From Bryobacterales bacterium (lineage in GTDB: Bacteria > Acidobacteriota > Terriglobia > Bryobacterales > Bryobacteraceae), in NCBI GenBank assembly GCA_003132865.1, contig PKYZ01000278.1, forward strand, positions 1 through 6,360: a stretch of 6,360 nucleotides of DNA, given 5' to 3'. Position numbers and translations under genes: made by a program. The notes under the pieces were generated by a model. It did not search any database, was not told the DNA's origin, and saw nothing but the letters and a program-made list of their open reading frames with translations. Of this stretch, positions 1-4,818 are shown in pieces. The stretch's first letter is position 1. Every line of letters starts with the position of its first letter.

Positions 1-30
1 ACCGGGTTTGAACTTTGTATCTCGCTTCAT
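1..30 (-). CDS. 5' end of a probable DUF5681-domain protein (partial)
   Basis: Only the first ten codons are inside the window, reading MKRDTKFKPG from an ATG at 30-28 towards the left edge. The start is supported by an AAAGGAG Shine-Dalgarno sequence at 46-40 with a 9-nt spacer. The peptide resembles the N-terminus of DUF5681 proteins, which open with a basic segment and an 'RFKPGxSGNP' motif and often lie near phage or transposase-type genes. That family assignment is inference from a few residues, and the rest of the motif would lie outside the window. An unrelated basic protein is possible. Confidence 0.5.
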   Translation of the reverse strand, partial: MKRDTKFKPG

Positions 31-100
31 AATGCTGGACTCCTTTACTGGGTGTGCAGTTCTGTGCTTGCTAATGGATCAACCCGTGTAAACCATCGAG

Positions 101-250
101 AGTTCGAGACGTGTCCGGTCTGGGTGCCCTTGCAAGACGGAGGCTTTGCTTGAATCGGCAGATCTCTCAAACGCAAGGGGTTTCATTGGTTCCACCACGA
201 CCCGTTTTGTGCGATGAAAGTTCGAAACGTGTCCAGAGTGGGGAGCCAAT
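101..250 (+). repeat. dispersed repeat unit A (two 30-bp motif copies 118 bp apart)
   Basis: Motif copies begin AGTTCGAGACGTGTCCGG at 101 and AGTTCGAAACGTGTCCAG at 219. Both continue into a TGGG(G)..GCC block, ending near 130 and 250. The same arrangement, with the same 118-bp start-to-start distance, is found in unit B at 1642-1790. The second copy is nearly identical between the units over about 30 bp; the first copy and the middle are more diverged. Only CTGGTTC-like islands match in the middle. Direct repeats of this kind occur at the ends of some insertion sequences (for example IS21-type ends carry repeated transposase sites), but I see no transposase. The identity of the element is unknown. 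Confidence 0.7.
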
Positions 251-447
251 TTGCATCGTGTTCATTCCACTGAGCGCTGAGCCGGCCAAACGGGCTAAAT
301 CGTTTGTATTCAGGTTCGAATCCTTGCTGGCACACTCGGCATCGGCACGGAGAAAACCGGAACGCTCGGTCTGGCCCTCTCGCCAGTTCACCGGCGTGTT
401 CAGATCCAGCCTGAAGTCGACAGTCTCTTCGTTGGGGATGCCAGTGT

Positions 448-467
448 CCGGATAGCGCGAAATCCGG
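448..467 (-). terminator. weak hairpin downstream of the hydrolase
   Basis: CCGGAT at 448-453 pairs with ATCCGG at 462-467 around an 8-base loop, about 57 bp beyond the hydrolase stop on the minus strand. There is no T-run, so it is not a classical intrinsic terminator. It could be a transcript-end stabilising hairpin or chance. Confidence 0.25.
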
Positions 468-523
468 GAGCTACGCGACTCGCTTCCGACAAGTCCCGTT
501 TTTGGTACGCAATCCCAAAGCAC

Positions 524-1525
524 CTACTCCGAAATCATCCCAATCGTCCTCAGCCACGTCTCCACCAACTGAGGCCATGCCGTCACCGGAAACTTCGTTC
601 GCCGCAGTCCGAACGCGTGCCCTCCCTGAGCATACAAATGCATCTCCACGGGAACGCCAGCGTTCTTCAGCGCAATGTAGTAAGCAAGCGAGTCGTCTAC
701 GTTGTCCACGTGGTCATCCTCGTTCTGCAGCAAGAACGTAGGCGGCGTCTGGGGGGTCACTGGAATTTCGGGATTCAACGAAAGATGTTTATCGGCCGTC
801 GCCGGATGAGGAACCACGAACTTTTTGGTGCCTTGCTTAGCATCCCATTCCGCCGCGGAAAGCGACAGATGGCCTGGATAGATGGGCACCGCAAAGTCCG
901 GTCGGCAACTTTCTTTGTCGGCGACATCGACAGCCGGGTACAAACGCTTCGCGTAGTGCGTGCTGATCGCTGCCGACAGATGCCCACCTGAAGAAAACCC
1001 AAGCACGCCAATCTTGTGAGGATCGATGTGCCACTCCGCCGCGTGAAAGCGCACTAGCCCCATTGCCCTCTGCGCATCTTCCAGCGCCATCGGTGATTCC
1101 GGATATGGTCCCGATTTCGGATACGGCCCCACATCCGTCACGCGGTATTTCAACAGCACACACGTGATCCCTTTCGGTGTCAGCCAGTCGCAGACTTCCG
1201 TACCTTCAAGATCGATGGCAAGAACCTGATAGCCCCCACCGGGAAACACGACCACCGCAACTCCGGTATTCTTTCCCTTCGGCGAGTAGACCGTCATCGT
1301 AGGCCGCGTCACGTTGCTCACGCCAACCGCCGGCCTCCCGCCGGGAAGAAAGTCTTTCCCCGACGTCTCAGCGTACTCTGGCCCCGCGACAGGCTGCGGA
1401 TCAGGGGCCGCCCCCGGCCATATCGGTATCTGCGTATGCCCCGGCGATGGCTGCCAGACCGGCTTCTGCGCGCTCAGACTGCCAAACGCAGACATAACAC
1501 AAAGAGCAAAGATCAAAGGCTTCAT
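524..1525 (-). CDS. secreted alpha/beta-hydrolase, acetyl-xylan/feruloyl esterase-like (333 aa)
   Basis: A serine hydrolase of the Aes/BD-FAE-like group (COG0657), probably removing acyl groups from polysaccharides or other esters outside the cytoplasm. The exact substrate cannot be read from sequence. Residues 1-19 form a signal peptide (hydrophobic stretch, cleavage expected after LSA). The fold motifs are in the usual order: oxyanion-hole loop FPGGGY at 94-99, nucleophile elbow GFSSG at 176-180 (Ser178), acid loop NEDDHVD at 268-274 (probable Asp271) and catalytic GGHAFG at 301-306 (His303). Family members also share the segment PPTFLLQ...NAGVPVEMHLY seen at 261-298. I chose the ATG at 1525 although the frame stays open upstream to 1714, because GGAGGA lies at 1536-1531 with a 5-nt spacer and a signal peptide starts exactly there. 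It is monocistronic as far as visible and lies between repeat units A and B. The triad is complete, so it is probably active. Confidence 0.9.
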   Translation of the reverse strand: MKPLIFALCVMSAFGSLSAQKPVWQPSPGHTQIPIWPGAAPDPQPVAGPEYAETSGKDFLPGGRPAVGVSNVTRPTMTVYSPKGKNTGVAVVVFPGGGYQVLAIDLEGTEVCDWLTPKGITCVLLKYRVTDVGPYPKSGPYPESPMALEDAQRAMGLVRFHAAEWHIDPHKIGVLGFSSGGHLSAAISTHYAKRLYPAVDVADKESCRPDFAVPIYPGHLSLSAAEWDAKQGTKKFVVPHPATADKHLSLNPEIPVTPQTPPTFLLQNEDDHVDNVDDSLAYYIALKNAGVPVEMHLYAQGGHAFGLRRTKFPVTAWPQLVETWLRTIGMISE

Positions 1526-1560
1526 CGGAATCCTCCAGGGACAGGATAGAGCACCCCCCG

Positions 1561-1573
1561 TATCTTGAAGATA
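1561..1573. promoter_or_regulatory. 13-bp palindrome, possible operator
   Basis: TATCTTGAAGATA is a perfect inverted repeat (6-bp arms, one central base), 35 bp upstream of the hydrolase start codon. The position suits a repressor site or an untranslated-leader hairpin for that gene. No regulator gene is next to it and there is only one copy, so the role is a guess. Confidence 0.3.
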
Positions 1574-1641
1574 GGCCATAACCGGGCTTCTCGCCACTTG
1601 ACTCCCGGTTTGTCCCCTACACGGAAATTGGCCGAGATGAC

Positions 1642-1790
1642 AGTTCGAGATTCGTCCGGCATGGGCTCCCAGCCTGGATGCCCGTCCCTGCACGCCCACT
1701 ATCCTCAAGTCCATGAAGCAGTTCTGCTGGTTCGAACAGAGGGGGGCTTACGCCGCGAAAGTTCGAAACGTGTCCAGTGTGGGGAGCCAT
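1642..1790 (+). repeat. dispersed repeat unit B (two 30-bp motif copies 118 bp apart)
   Basis: Motif copies begin AGTTCGAGATTCGTCCGG at 1642 and AGTTCGAAACGTGTCCAG at 1760, again 118 bp apart. The second copy continues TGTGGGGAGCCAT and matches unit A at all but one or two positions. After the second copy both units have TGCATCG a few bases on (252-258 and 1798-1804), with a 5-bp offset, so homology may extend a little further. Both units point the same way and flank the hydrolase gene. Confidence 0.7.
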
Positions 1791-1926
1791 TCCCAAGTGC
1801 ATCGATCCGCTGCTATCCGTTAGCGGCCGCCAGAGAGCGGCAATCGCGGCCGATGTTTTGGGTGGGCTGCCAAGCCAAATCACGCAAACGGCGAAGGCCT
1901 CACGCAACGTCCCACTAAACCGCGCC

Positions 1927-1941
1927 TTGACACGGTAAACT
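1927..1941 (+). promoter_or_regulatory. possible collapsed promoter of the DUF433 gene
   Basis: A consensus -35 hexamer TTGACA (1927-1932) is followed after only 3 bp by a -10-like TAAACT (1936-1941). The ATG lies 6 bp after that. The -10 position would give a leaderless mRNA starting at the ATG. The -35 is far too close to be used with it. A loss of about 14 bp between the boxes would explain this, but that is inference. Confidence 0.35.
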
Positions 1942-1947
1942 GTGGTT

Positions 1948-2268
1948 ATGCCGCTTTCGGAGCGCATCGTCGTGGATCCTGCGGTCCTGGCCGGCAAGCC
2001 AGTGATCCGGGGGACGCGTCTGGCCGTCGAATTGATTCTCGACATCCTCGCGGCTGGCCAGTCCGAGAACGAACTCCTAACGAACTATCCCGGCCTGACG
2101 CGAGAGGATATCCTCGCCTGCTTGTCCTATGCCAGCTACTTGGCCCACGAATACAAGGCTTATCCGATTTCAGCTGCTCTGGGCCCGAACCGATTGCGCC
2201 GGATGGAAGGACGCTGTCCTTTTGAACCTCGCCGAATCCGAGGCCCGCATCATGCTGACGCTGGATAA
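1948..2268 (+). CDS. DUF433 antitoxin with out-of-frame toxin-derived tail
   Basis: DUF433 proteins are small winged-helix-like antitoxins, usually about 75-80 aa, paired with DUF5615 PIN-like toxins. Residues 5-77 match the family well: RIVVDPAVLAGKPVIRGTR at 6-24, then ELILDILAAG, NYPGLTREDILACLSYA (47-63) and the closing YPIS at 72-75. The protein should end about there. Instead the frame continues for some 30 residues rich in Arg, Pro and His to a TAA at 2266-2268. Those codons are the neighbouring toxin gene read in the wrong frame. A deletion that removed the antitoxin stop and the toxin start explains this. I chose ATG 1948 over GTG 1942 because the family starts close to this Met and a -10-like box ends 6 bp upstream. 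The DUF433 core is complete, so the protein may still fold, but its real partner is broken. Confidence 0.8.
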   Translation: MPLSERIVVDPAVLAGKPVIRGTRLAVELILDILAAGQSENELLTNYPGLTREDILACLSYASYLAHEYKAYPISAALGPNRLRRMEGRCPFEPRRIRGPHHADAG

Positions 2269-2467
2269 GGACTTCTGGCAGATTGCCGTTCAGCGCCGGG
2301 TTCCTCTCGAACAATCCGGCGTGGTCTTGTTTCGGGTTCATCCCGCGACTCCCGAGAATCTCGAACCGCTCGTGAGCGCGTTCATCGCGGCGGATCGGAC
2401 GTGGGCCGGACACATCAGCATCATCGCCGCCGACGGCATTCAGATGCTGGCTGCTCGAAGGAACTGA
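2174..2467 (+). pseudogene. DUF5615 PIN-like toxin, N-terminus deleted
   Basis: From about 2174 the frame encodes the body of a DUF5615 (Mut7-C/PIN-like) toxin: WARTDCAGW, LLNLAESEARIMLTLDKDFW with the family's acidic LTLDKDF motif, then GVVLFRVHPATPENLEPLV and a C-terminal GHISIIAADGIQML, ending at TGA 2465-2467. The family normally opens with a strand and an acidic 'LADEx' motif, then a helix and 'GHDV' before the WARTD segment, roughly 25 residues. None of this is present; upstream the sequence is DUF433 coding in another frame. An ATG at 2129 is in frame but would add only antisense-frame residues, so I treat this as a pseudogene. With the first conserved acidic residue missing, nuclease activity is unlikely. 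Confidence 0.8.
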
Positions 2468-2477
2468 CCAGATGGGC

Positions 2478-2662
2478 CCGACGACGGATTACCGACGCCG
2501 TGGCGCCAATGAGCCTGGCAAGCTAAGTTCGTGGATCTTGCGGGCGATCTCCTCGTTCGCTCGCGCCTCCTCAAGATTCTTCAGCCGGGCCGGCTTGCTT
2601 GCATAGAACCGGCGGTGAAGGATCTCCACTGCGTCGATGGCGGGTTTCGTTCGCTTTGCCAT
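2478..2662 (-). pseudogene. Xre/HigA-type antitoxin, frameshifted before the HTH and truncated
   Basis: Starts at ATG 2662 with AGGAGG at 2674-2669 (6-nt spacer), 1 bp after the toxin stop (2664). The first 46 codons match the N-terminal region of HigA-like antitoxins paired with Gp49-like toxins: DAVEILHRRFY at 10-20, then LEEARANEEIARKIHEL at 30-46. The read frame then gives SLPGSLAPRRR and stops at 2489 (57 aa). In a different frame the same DNA (2520-2478) reads LARLIGATASVIRR, the recognition part of the Xre HTH domain. About ten codons that should lie between (the 'AGLTQRE' part) are missing, which shifts the frame. The remaining C-terminal third is absent; the next bases are next to the end of the opposing DUF5615 gene. 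The product lacks a complete DNA-binding domain. Confidence 0.75.
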
Positions 2663-2663
2663 G

Positions 2664-2910
2664 TCAATCCTCCTGGTAGGTATGCCTAGGCGGATCCGGT
2701 GATGAAACTCCCCGCAGACTGACCAGCAGTTCGTAGATTCCGTCGCGCAAGAAGTCCGCTTCGGGCCGCGGCAGTTCGTGACCCATTTCGCGCAACTGCT
2801 CCAACCGGAGGTAGCAGTCCTGCACCTTCGCCGGCAATTCGTTGAACCACGCCAGGAACGGGCATGATCCATCTACCTCCCGAATAGAGGATGACTTTGG
2901 TCTTGGGCAC
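2664..2910 (-). pseudogene. HigB/RelE-family (Gp49-like) toxin, multiply broken
   Basis: A relic of a Gp49-like mRNA-interferase toxin (PF05973), normally about 110-120 aa. GTG at 2910 opens MPKTKVILY. The family continues with R-E-V-D-G-S, which here sits one frame over (2882 onward); one extra T in the run at 2886-2883 explains it. The second frame reads REVDGSCPFLAWFNELPAKV, then LRLEQLREMGHEL.RPEADFLRDGIYEL.VSLRG. After RG the expected V-H-H-R-I appears only in a further frame (GVHHRI is recovered if one T of a TTT is removed). Then about 35-40 codons of the 'LYFF' core are gone and the typical C-terminal end HTYQED follows directly, with TGA at 2666-2664. Two frameshifts and a deletion make the toxin inactive. 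The antitoxin follows at once, in toxin-first HigBA order. Confidence 0.75.
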
Positions 2911-2919
2911 CCCGATCCC

Positions 2920-2948
2920 AGCCTATTCGCAATGTTGCGAAATTGCAA
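2920..2948 (-). promoter_or_regulatory. HigBA promoter with palindromic operator
   Basis: On the minus strand -35 TTGCAA (2948-2943) and -10 TAGGCT (2925-2920) are separated by 17 bp. The spacer is filled by an inverted repeat TTCGCAA-TG-TTGCGAA at 2926-2941 (7-bp arms). The toxin GTG at 2910 begins 9 bp after the -10, so the mRNA would be leaderless or nearly so. A palindrome between the -35 and -10 boxes is the usual place for autorepression by a HigA-type antitoxin. Assignment to HigA is inference from position. Confidence 0.6.
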
Positions 2949-3037
2949 CCCGCCACCCCCTGCGGGTCCGCCAGCATCACCCGGGAGGTAGCGGAGTCAT
3001 TGGAACGCTCCATTTGACACGCACCCCATTGATCGCC

Positions 3038-3067
3038 TTGACACGCGCCGGGCGGCGGAAATATACT
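3038..3067 (+). promoter_or_regulatory. strong sigma-70 promoter of the fucosidase gene
   Basis: -35 TTGACA (3038-3043), an 18-bp spacer and -10 TATACT (3062-3067). Transcription should begin around 3074-3077 while the ATG is at 3077, so the transcript would have almost no leader, and there is no Shine-Dalgarno sequence. A second TTGACACGC copy lies 24 bp upstream (3014-3022), an exact 9-bp direct repeat that could be an alternative -35 or a regulator half-site. Confidence 0.7.
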
Positions 3068-3076
3068 CAACCTGCA

Positions 3077-4402
3077 ATGAATCGGCGAACCTTCTGCTCG
3101 CTTCCGCTCGCGGCGCTGCCCGCGTTTTCGCAAAACGACCCGGGCGCGCCCACGGCCGTTATCGAGCGCTGGAAAGACCTGCGCTTCGGAATGTTCATCC
3201 ACTGGGGCCCCGTGAGCATCGTCGGCACGGAGATCAGTTGGTCTCGGGCCGGAGAGCGGCGCGGGCGGCACGACGCCCACACCGGCAACGTCCCGGTGGA
3301 GATCTACGACAACCTCTACCGCATCTTCAACCCGGTGAAGTTCAACCCCGACCAGTGGGTGCAACTCGCCAAGGATGCCGGCATGAAGTATCTGGTGTTC
3401 ACCAGCAAGCACCACGACGGATTCTGCAACTTCGATTCGAAGCTCACGGATTACAAGATCACCGGCCCGCGCTCACCGTATGGTAAGGACATCGTGAGGC
3501 AAGTCGCGGATGCCTGCCGCCGCGGCGGAATCGACTGGGGCGTGTACTACTCGCAACCCGACTGGCACCATCCCGACTATCGCAACGGCGCGGCGCACGC
3601 GAAGTACATCGAATATCTGCACGGACAGGTGCGCGAGTTGCTGACCAACTACGGCAAGACCGGCATGTGGTTCTTCGACGGTCTCGACGGCGTGGCGGCG
3701 GACTGGGACGCCCCGCGGCTGATCCGCATGATGCGCCAGTTGCAGCCCGGCCTGGTCATCAACGATCGCGCCGGCATCCCGGCCGATTACGATACCCCCG
3801 AGCAGGAAATAGGCACGTTTCAGAACAACCGGCCATGGGAGACCTGCGCCACCGTCGGCCAGCAGTGGGCGTACAATCCGGACGACATCCTGCGTCCCAT
3901 CGAGGAATGCCTGCGCGGGCTGGTCTGCTGCGCCATAGGCGACGGCAACCTGCTGTTTAACGTGGGCCCCCGGCCGGACGGGCTGATCGAGGAGCCGCAC
4001 GCGGCCCGGTTGCGTGAAATGGGCGAGTTCCTGAAGAAGTATGGCGAGAGCATCTACGCCACGCGCGGCGGTCCCTTCATCGCTCCCGACGAGAAGAAGC
4101 GGCCGGCCGATGAGGAGCATTTCACGCTGGCGCAAGGAAACTGGTGGGGCGGCAGCACCCACAAGGGAGACGCCATCTACCTGCACATCCTGCGTTGGCC
4201 GGCGGAAACAGTCGCCCTGCCGGCGATCCCCCGCCGCATCGTGCGCCACAGCGTGCTGACGGGCGGCAGCGCCGCGGTCAAGCAGTCCGAGACAGGCATC
4301 GAGGTGAGGGTGCCGGCGGCCCAGCGCCACGCAGTGGACACGATCGTAAAGCTGCAACTCGACGGTTCCGCGGCTGGCATCCCCGCGATTCGGCCCGGAT
4401 GA
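3077..4402 (+). CDS. alpha-L-fucosidase, glycoside hydrolase family 29 (441 aa)
   Basis: Cleaves terminal alpha-L-fucose from glycans by a retaining mechanism, probably outside the cytoplasm. Residues 1-19 carry a Tat-like signal (NRRTF at 2-6, a short hydrophobic stretch, cleavage near FSQ). GH29 landmarks follow in order: RFGMFIHWG at 36-44, LVFTSKHHDGFCNFDS at 106-121 with the substrate-binding His pair, GVYYSQPDW at 155-163, and WFFDG at 198-202 where Asp201 is the expected nucleophile. The 'INDR' and 'PEQE' loops (228-244) include candidate acid/base glutamates, and LLFNVGPRPDG (292-302) closes the barrel. A C-terminal beta-sandwich-like part (about 345-440) follows. I chose ATG 3077 because the signal peptide starts there; the frame is open upstream to 2891 but that part crosses the HigB promoter. 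Length is typical and the gene appears intact. No sugar-transport or regulator gene is adjacent. Confidence 0.92.
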   Translation: MNRRTFCSLPLAALPAFSQNDPGAPTAVIERWKDLRFGMFIHWGPVSIVGTEISWSRAGERRGRHDAHTGNVPVEIYDNLYRIFNPVKFNPDQWVQLAKDAGMKYLVFTSKHHDGFCNFDSKLTDYKITGPRSPYGKDIVRQVADACRRGGIDWGVYYSQPDWHHPDYRNGAAHAKYIEYLHGQVRELLTNYGKTGMWFFDGLDGVAADWDAPRLIRMMRQLQPGLVINDRAGIPADYDTPEQEIGTFQNNRPWETCATVGQQWAYNPDDILRPIEECLRGLVCCAIGDGNLLFNVGPRPDGLIEEPHAARLREMGEFLKKYGESIYATRGGPFIAPDEKKRPADEEHFTLAQGNWWGGSTHKGDAIYLHILRWPAETVALPAIPRRIVRHSVLTGGSAAVKQSETGIEVRVPAAQRHAVDTIVKLQLDGSAAGIPAIRPG

Positions 4403-4416
4403 TGCGAGGTGACGTG

Positions 4417-4461
4417 CAGCAAGCCAGCGGTGGAGCGTGGGGAGGCTGGGTCTACGATCCG
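4417..4461 (+). repeat. 45-bp coding-fragment repeat, copy 1
   Basis: Starts CAGCAAGC and ends GATCCG; it shares 37 of 45 positions with copy 2 without gaps. In one frame it encodes QQASGGAWGGWVYDP. Begins 15 bp after the fucosidase stop. Confidence 0.7.
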
Positions 4462-4627
4462 TGTGTGGAAGCACACCAGGACGGCGCTTTTCGACAAGCT
4501 CAACGGGCGCTCCGCTGGCGCAAACAGGGTCTTTGGCGCAGGGGAGATGGCCGGAGCCATCGGCCCGTGATCCTTCACTGTACGCTGACGAGCGTGGCAC
4601 ACTCGCGAGCAGTATTTGCAGCGCATC

Positions 4628-4672
4628 CAGCAAGCGACCGGCGGCACGTGGGGAGGCTGCGTTTGCGATCCG
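4628..4672 (+). repeat. 45-bp coding-fragment repeat, copy 2
   Basis: Direct repeat of copy 1 at 211 bp distance. In the matching frame it encodes QQATGGTWGGCVCDP, preceded by REQYLQRI and followed by DTILTALGS and a TAA near 4700. This looks like the C-terminus of an unidentified protein. Four of the eight differences from copy 1 are silent and S/T and A/T are conservative, which fits a once-coding sequence. Confidence 0.7.
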
Positions 4673-4758
4673 GACACCATTCTGACGGCTCTCGGCAGTT
4701 AACCAACGAGAGTACTAAATACATACCATTCTGCAGCGCTCCTCCGCACAACCTCGGC

Positions 4759-4764
4759 TACAAT
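4759..4764 (+). promoter_or_regulatory. candidate -10 box before the metallopeptidase
   Basis: TACAAT lies 6 bp before the ATC codon at 4771 that opens the apparent lipoprotein signal peptide. This matches the spacing of the -10-like box before the DUF433 ATG. No convincing -35 is visible. Confidence 0.35.
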
Positions 4765-4818
4765 CGCAGCATCCGTGTATTAGCCGCACTTCTTCTCTGC
4801 GTAATCGGCTGCTTCCCC

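Larger units (their letters stand above)
31..523. other. gene-poor stretch with a repeat unit and a hairpin
   Basis: About 490 bp between the minus-strand start at 30 and the hydrolase stop at 524. It holds one ~150-bp repeat unit (101-250), a tRNA-like T-arm/anticodon-arm pattern (288-333) and a small hairpin (448-467). Open frames at 111-455 (+) and 167-523 (-) overlap each other and run through the repeat. They have no recognisable domain and no ribosome-binding site that I can see, so I do not call them genes. A decayed gene remnant cannot be excluded. Confidence 0.6.
1526..1947. other. divergent intergenic region with repeat unit B
   Basis: About 420 bp between the divergently transcribed hydrolase and DUF433 genes. 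It contains a 13-bp palindrome close to the hydrolase start (1561-1573), repeat unit B (1642-1790) and a candidate promoter just before DUF433 (1927-1941). Open frames at 1565-1918 (+) and 1617-2045 (-) run across the repeat and have no domain that I recognise; I treat them as spurious. Confidence 0.6.
4403..4818. other. intergenic stretch with decayed duplicated coding fragment
   Basis: About 415 bp between the fucosidase and the metallopeptidase ATG. It contains the 45-bp repeat pair (4417-4461, 4628-4672), a short open segment between the copies (about 4409-4570, ending in TGA, reading HTRTALFDKL and NRVFGAGEMAG) that looks protein-like but matches no family I know, a candidate -10 box TACAAT (4759-4764) and the apparent signal-peptide codons 4771-4818. 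A frame is open from 4144 right through, but the long version overlaps the fucosidase and is not a credible gene. Confidence 0.5.

Noticed and set aside
288..333. Complete tRNA gene
   Set aside because: The anticodon loop has eight bases without a proper T33-anticodon pattern, the T-stem has a mismatch and no 5' acceptor strand or D-arm is present.
111..523. Open frames 111-455 (+) and 167-523 (-) as genes
   Set aside because: They overlap on opposite strands, cross the repeat unit, have no visible Shine-Dalgarno sequence and no recognisable domain.
1526..1714. N-terminal extension of the hydrolase to 1714
   Set aside because: The extension reads through repeat unit B; ATG 1525 has a Shine-Dalgarno sequence and begins a signal peptide.
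2891..3076. Longer fucosidase starting at 2891
   Set aside because: The added part runs antisense through the HigB start and operator and would bury the Tat-like signal peptide at 3077.
3473..4633. Long minus-strand open frame (386 aa) opposite the fucosidase
   Set aside because: It is the high-GC antisense shadow of an intact GH29 gene, with low-complexity composition and no domain.
4144..4818. Long upstream extension of the metallopeptidase frame
   Set aside because: It overlaps the 3' end of the fucosidase and consists of Arg/Gly/Pro-rich shadow sequence without any homology.
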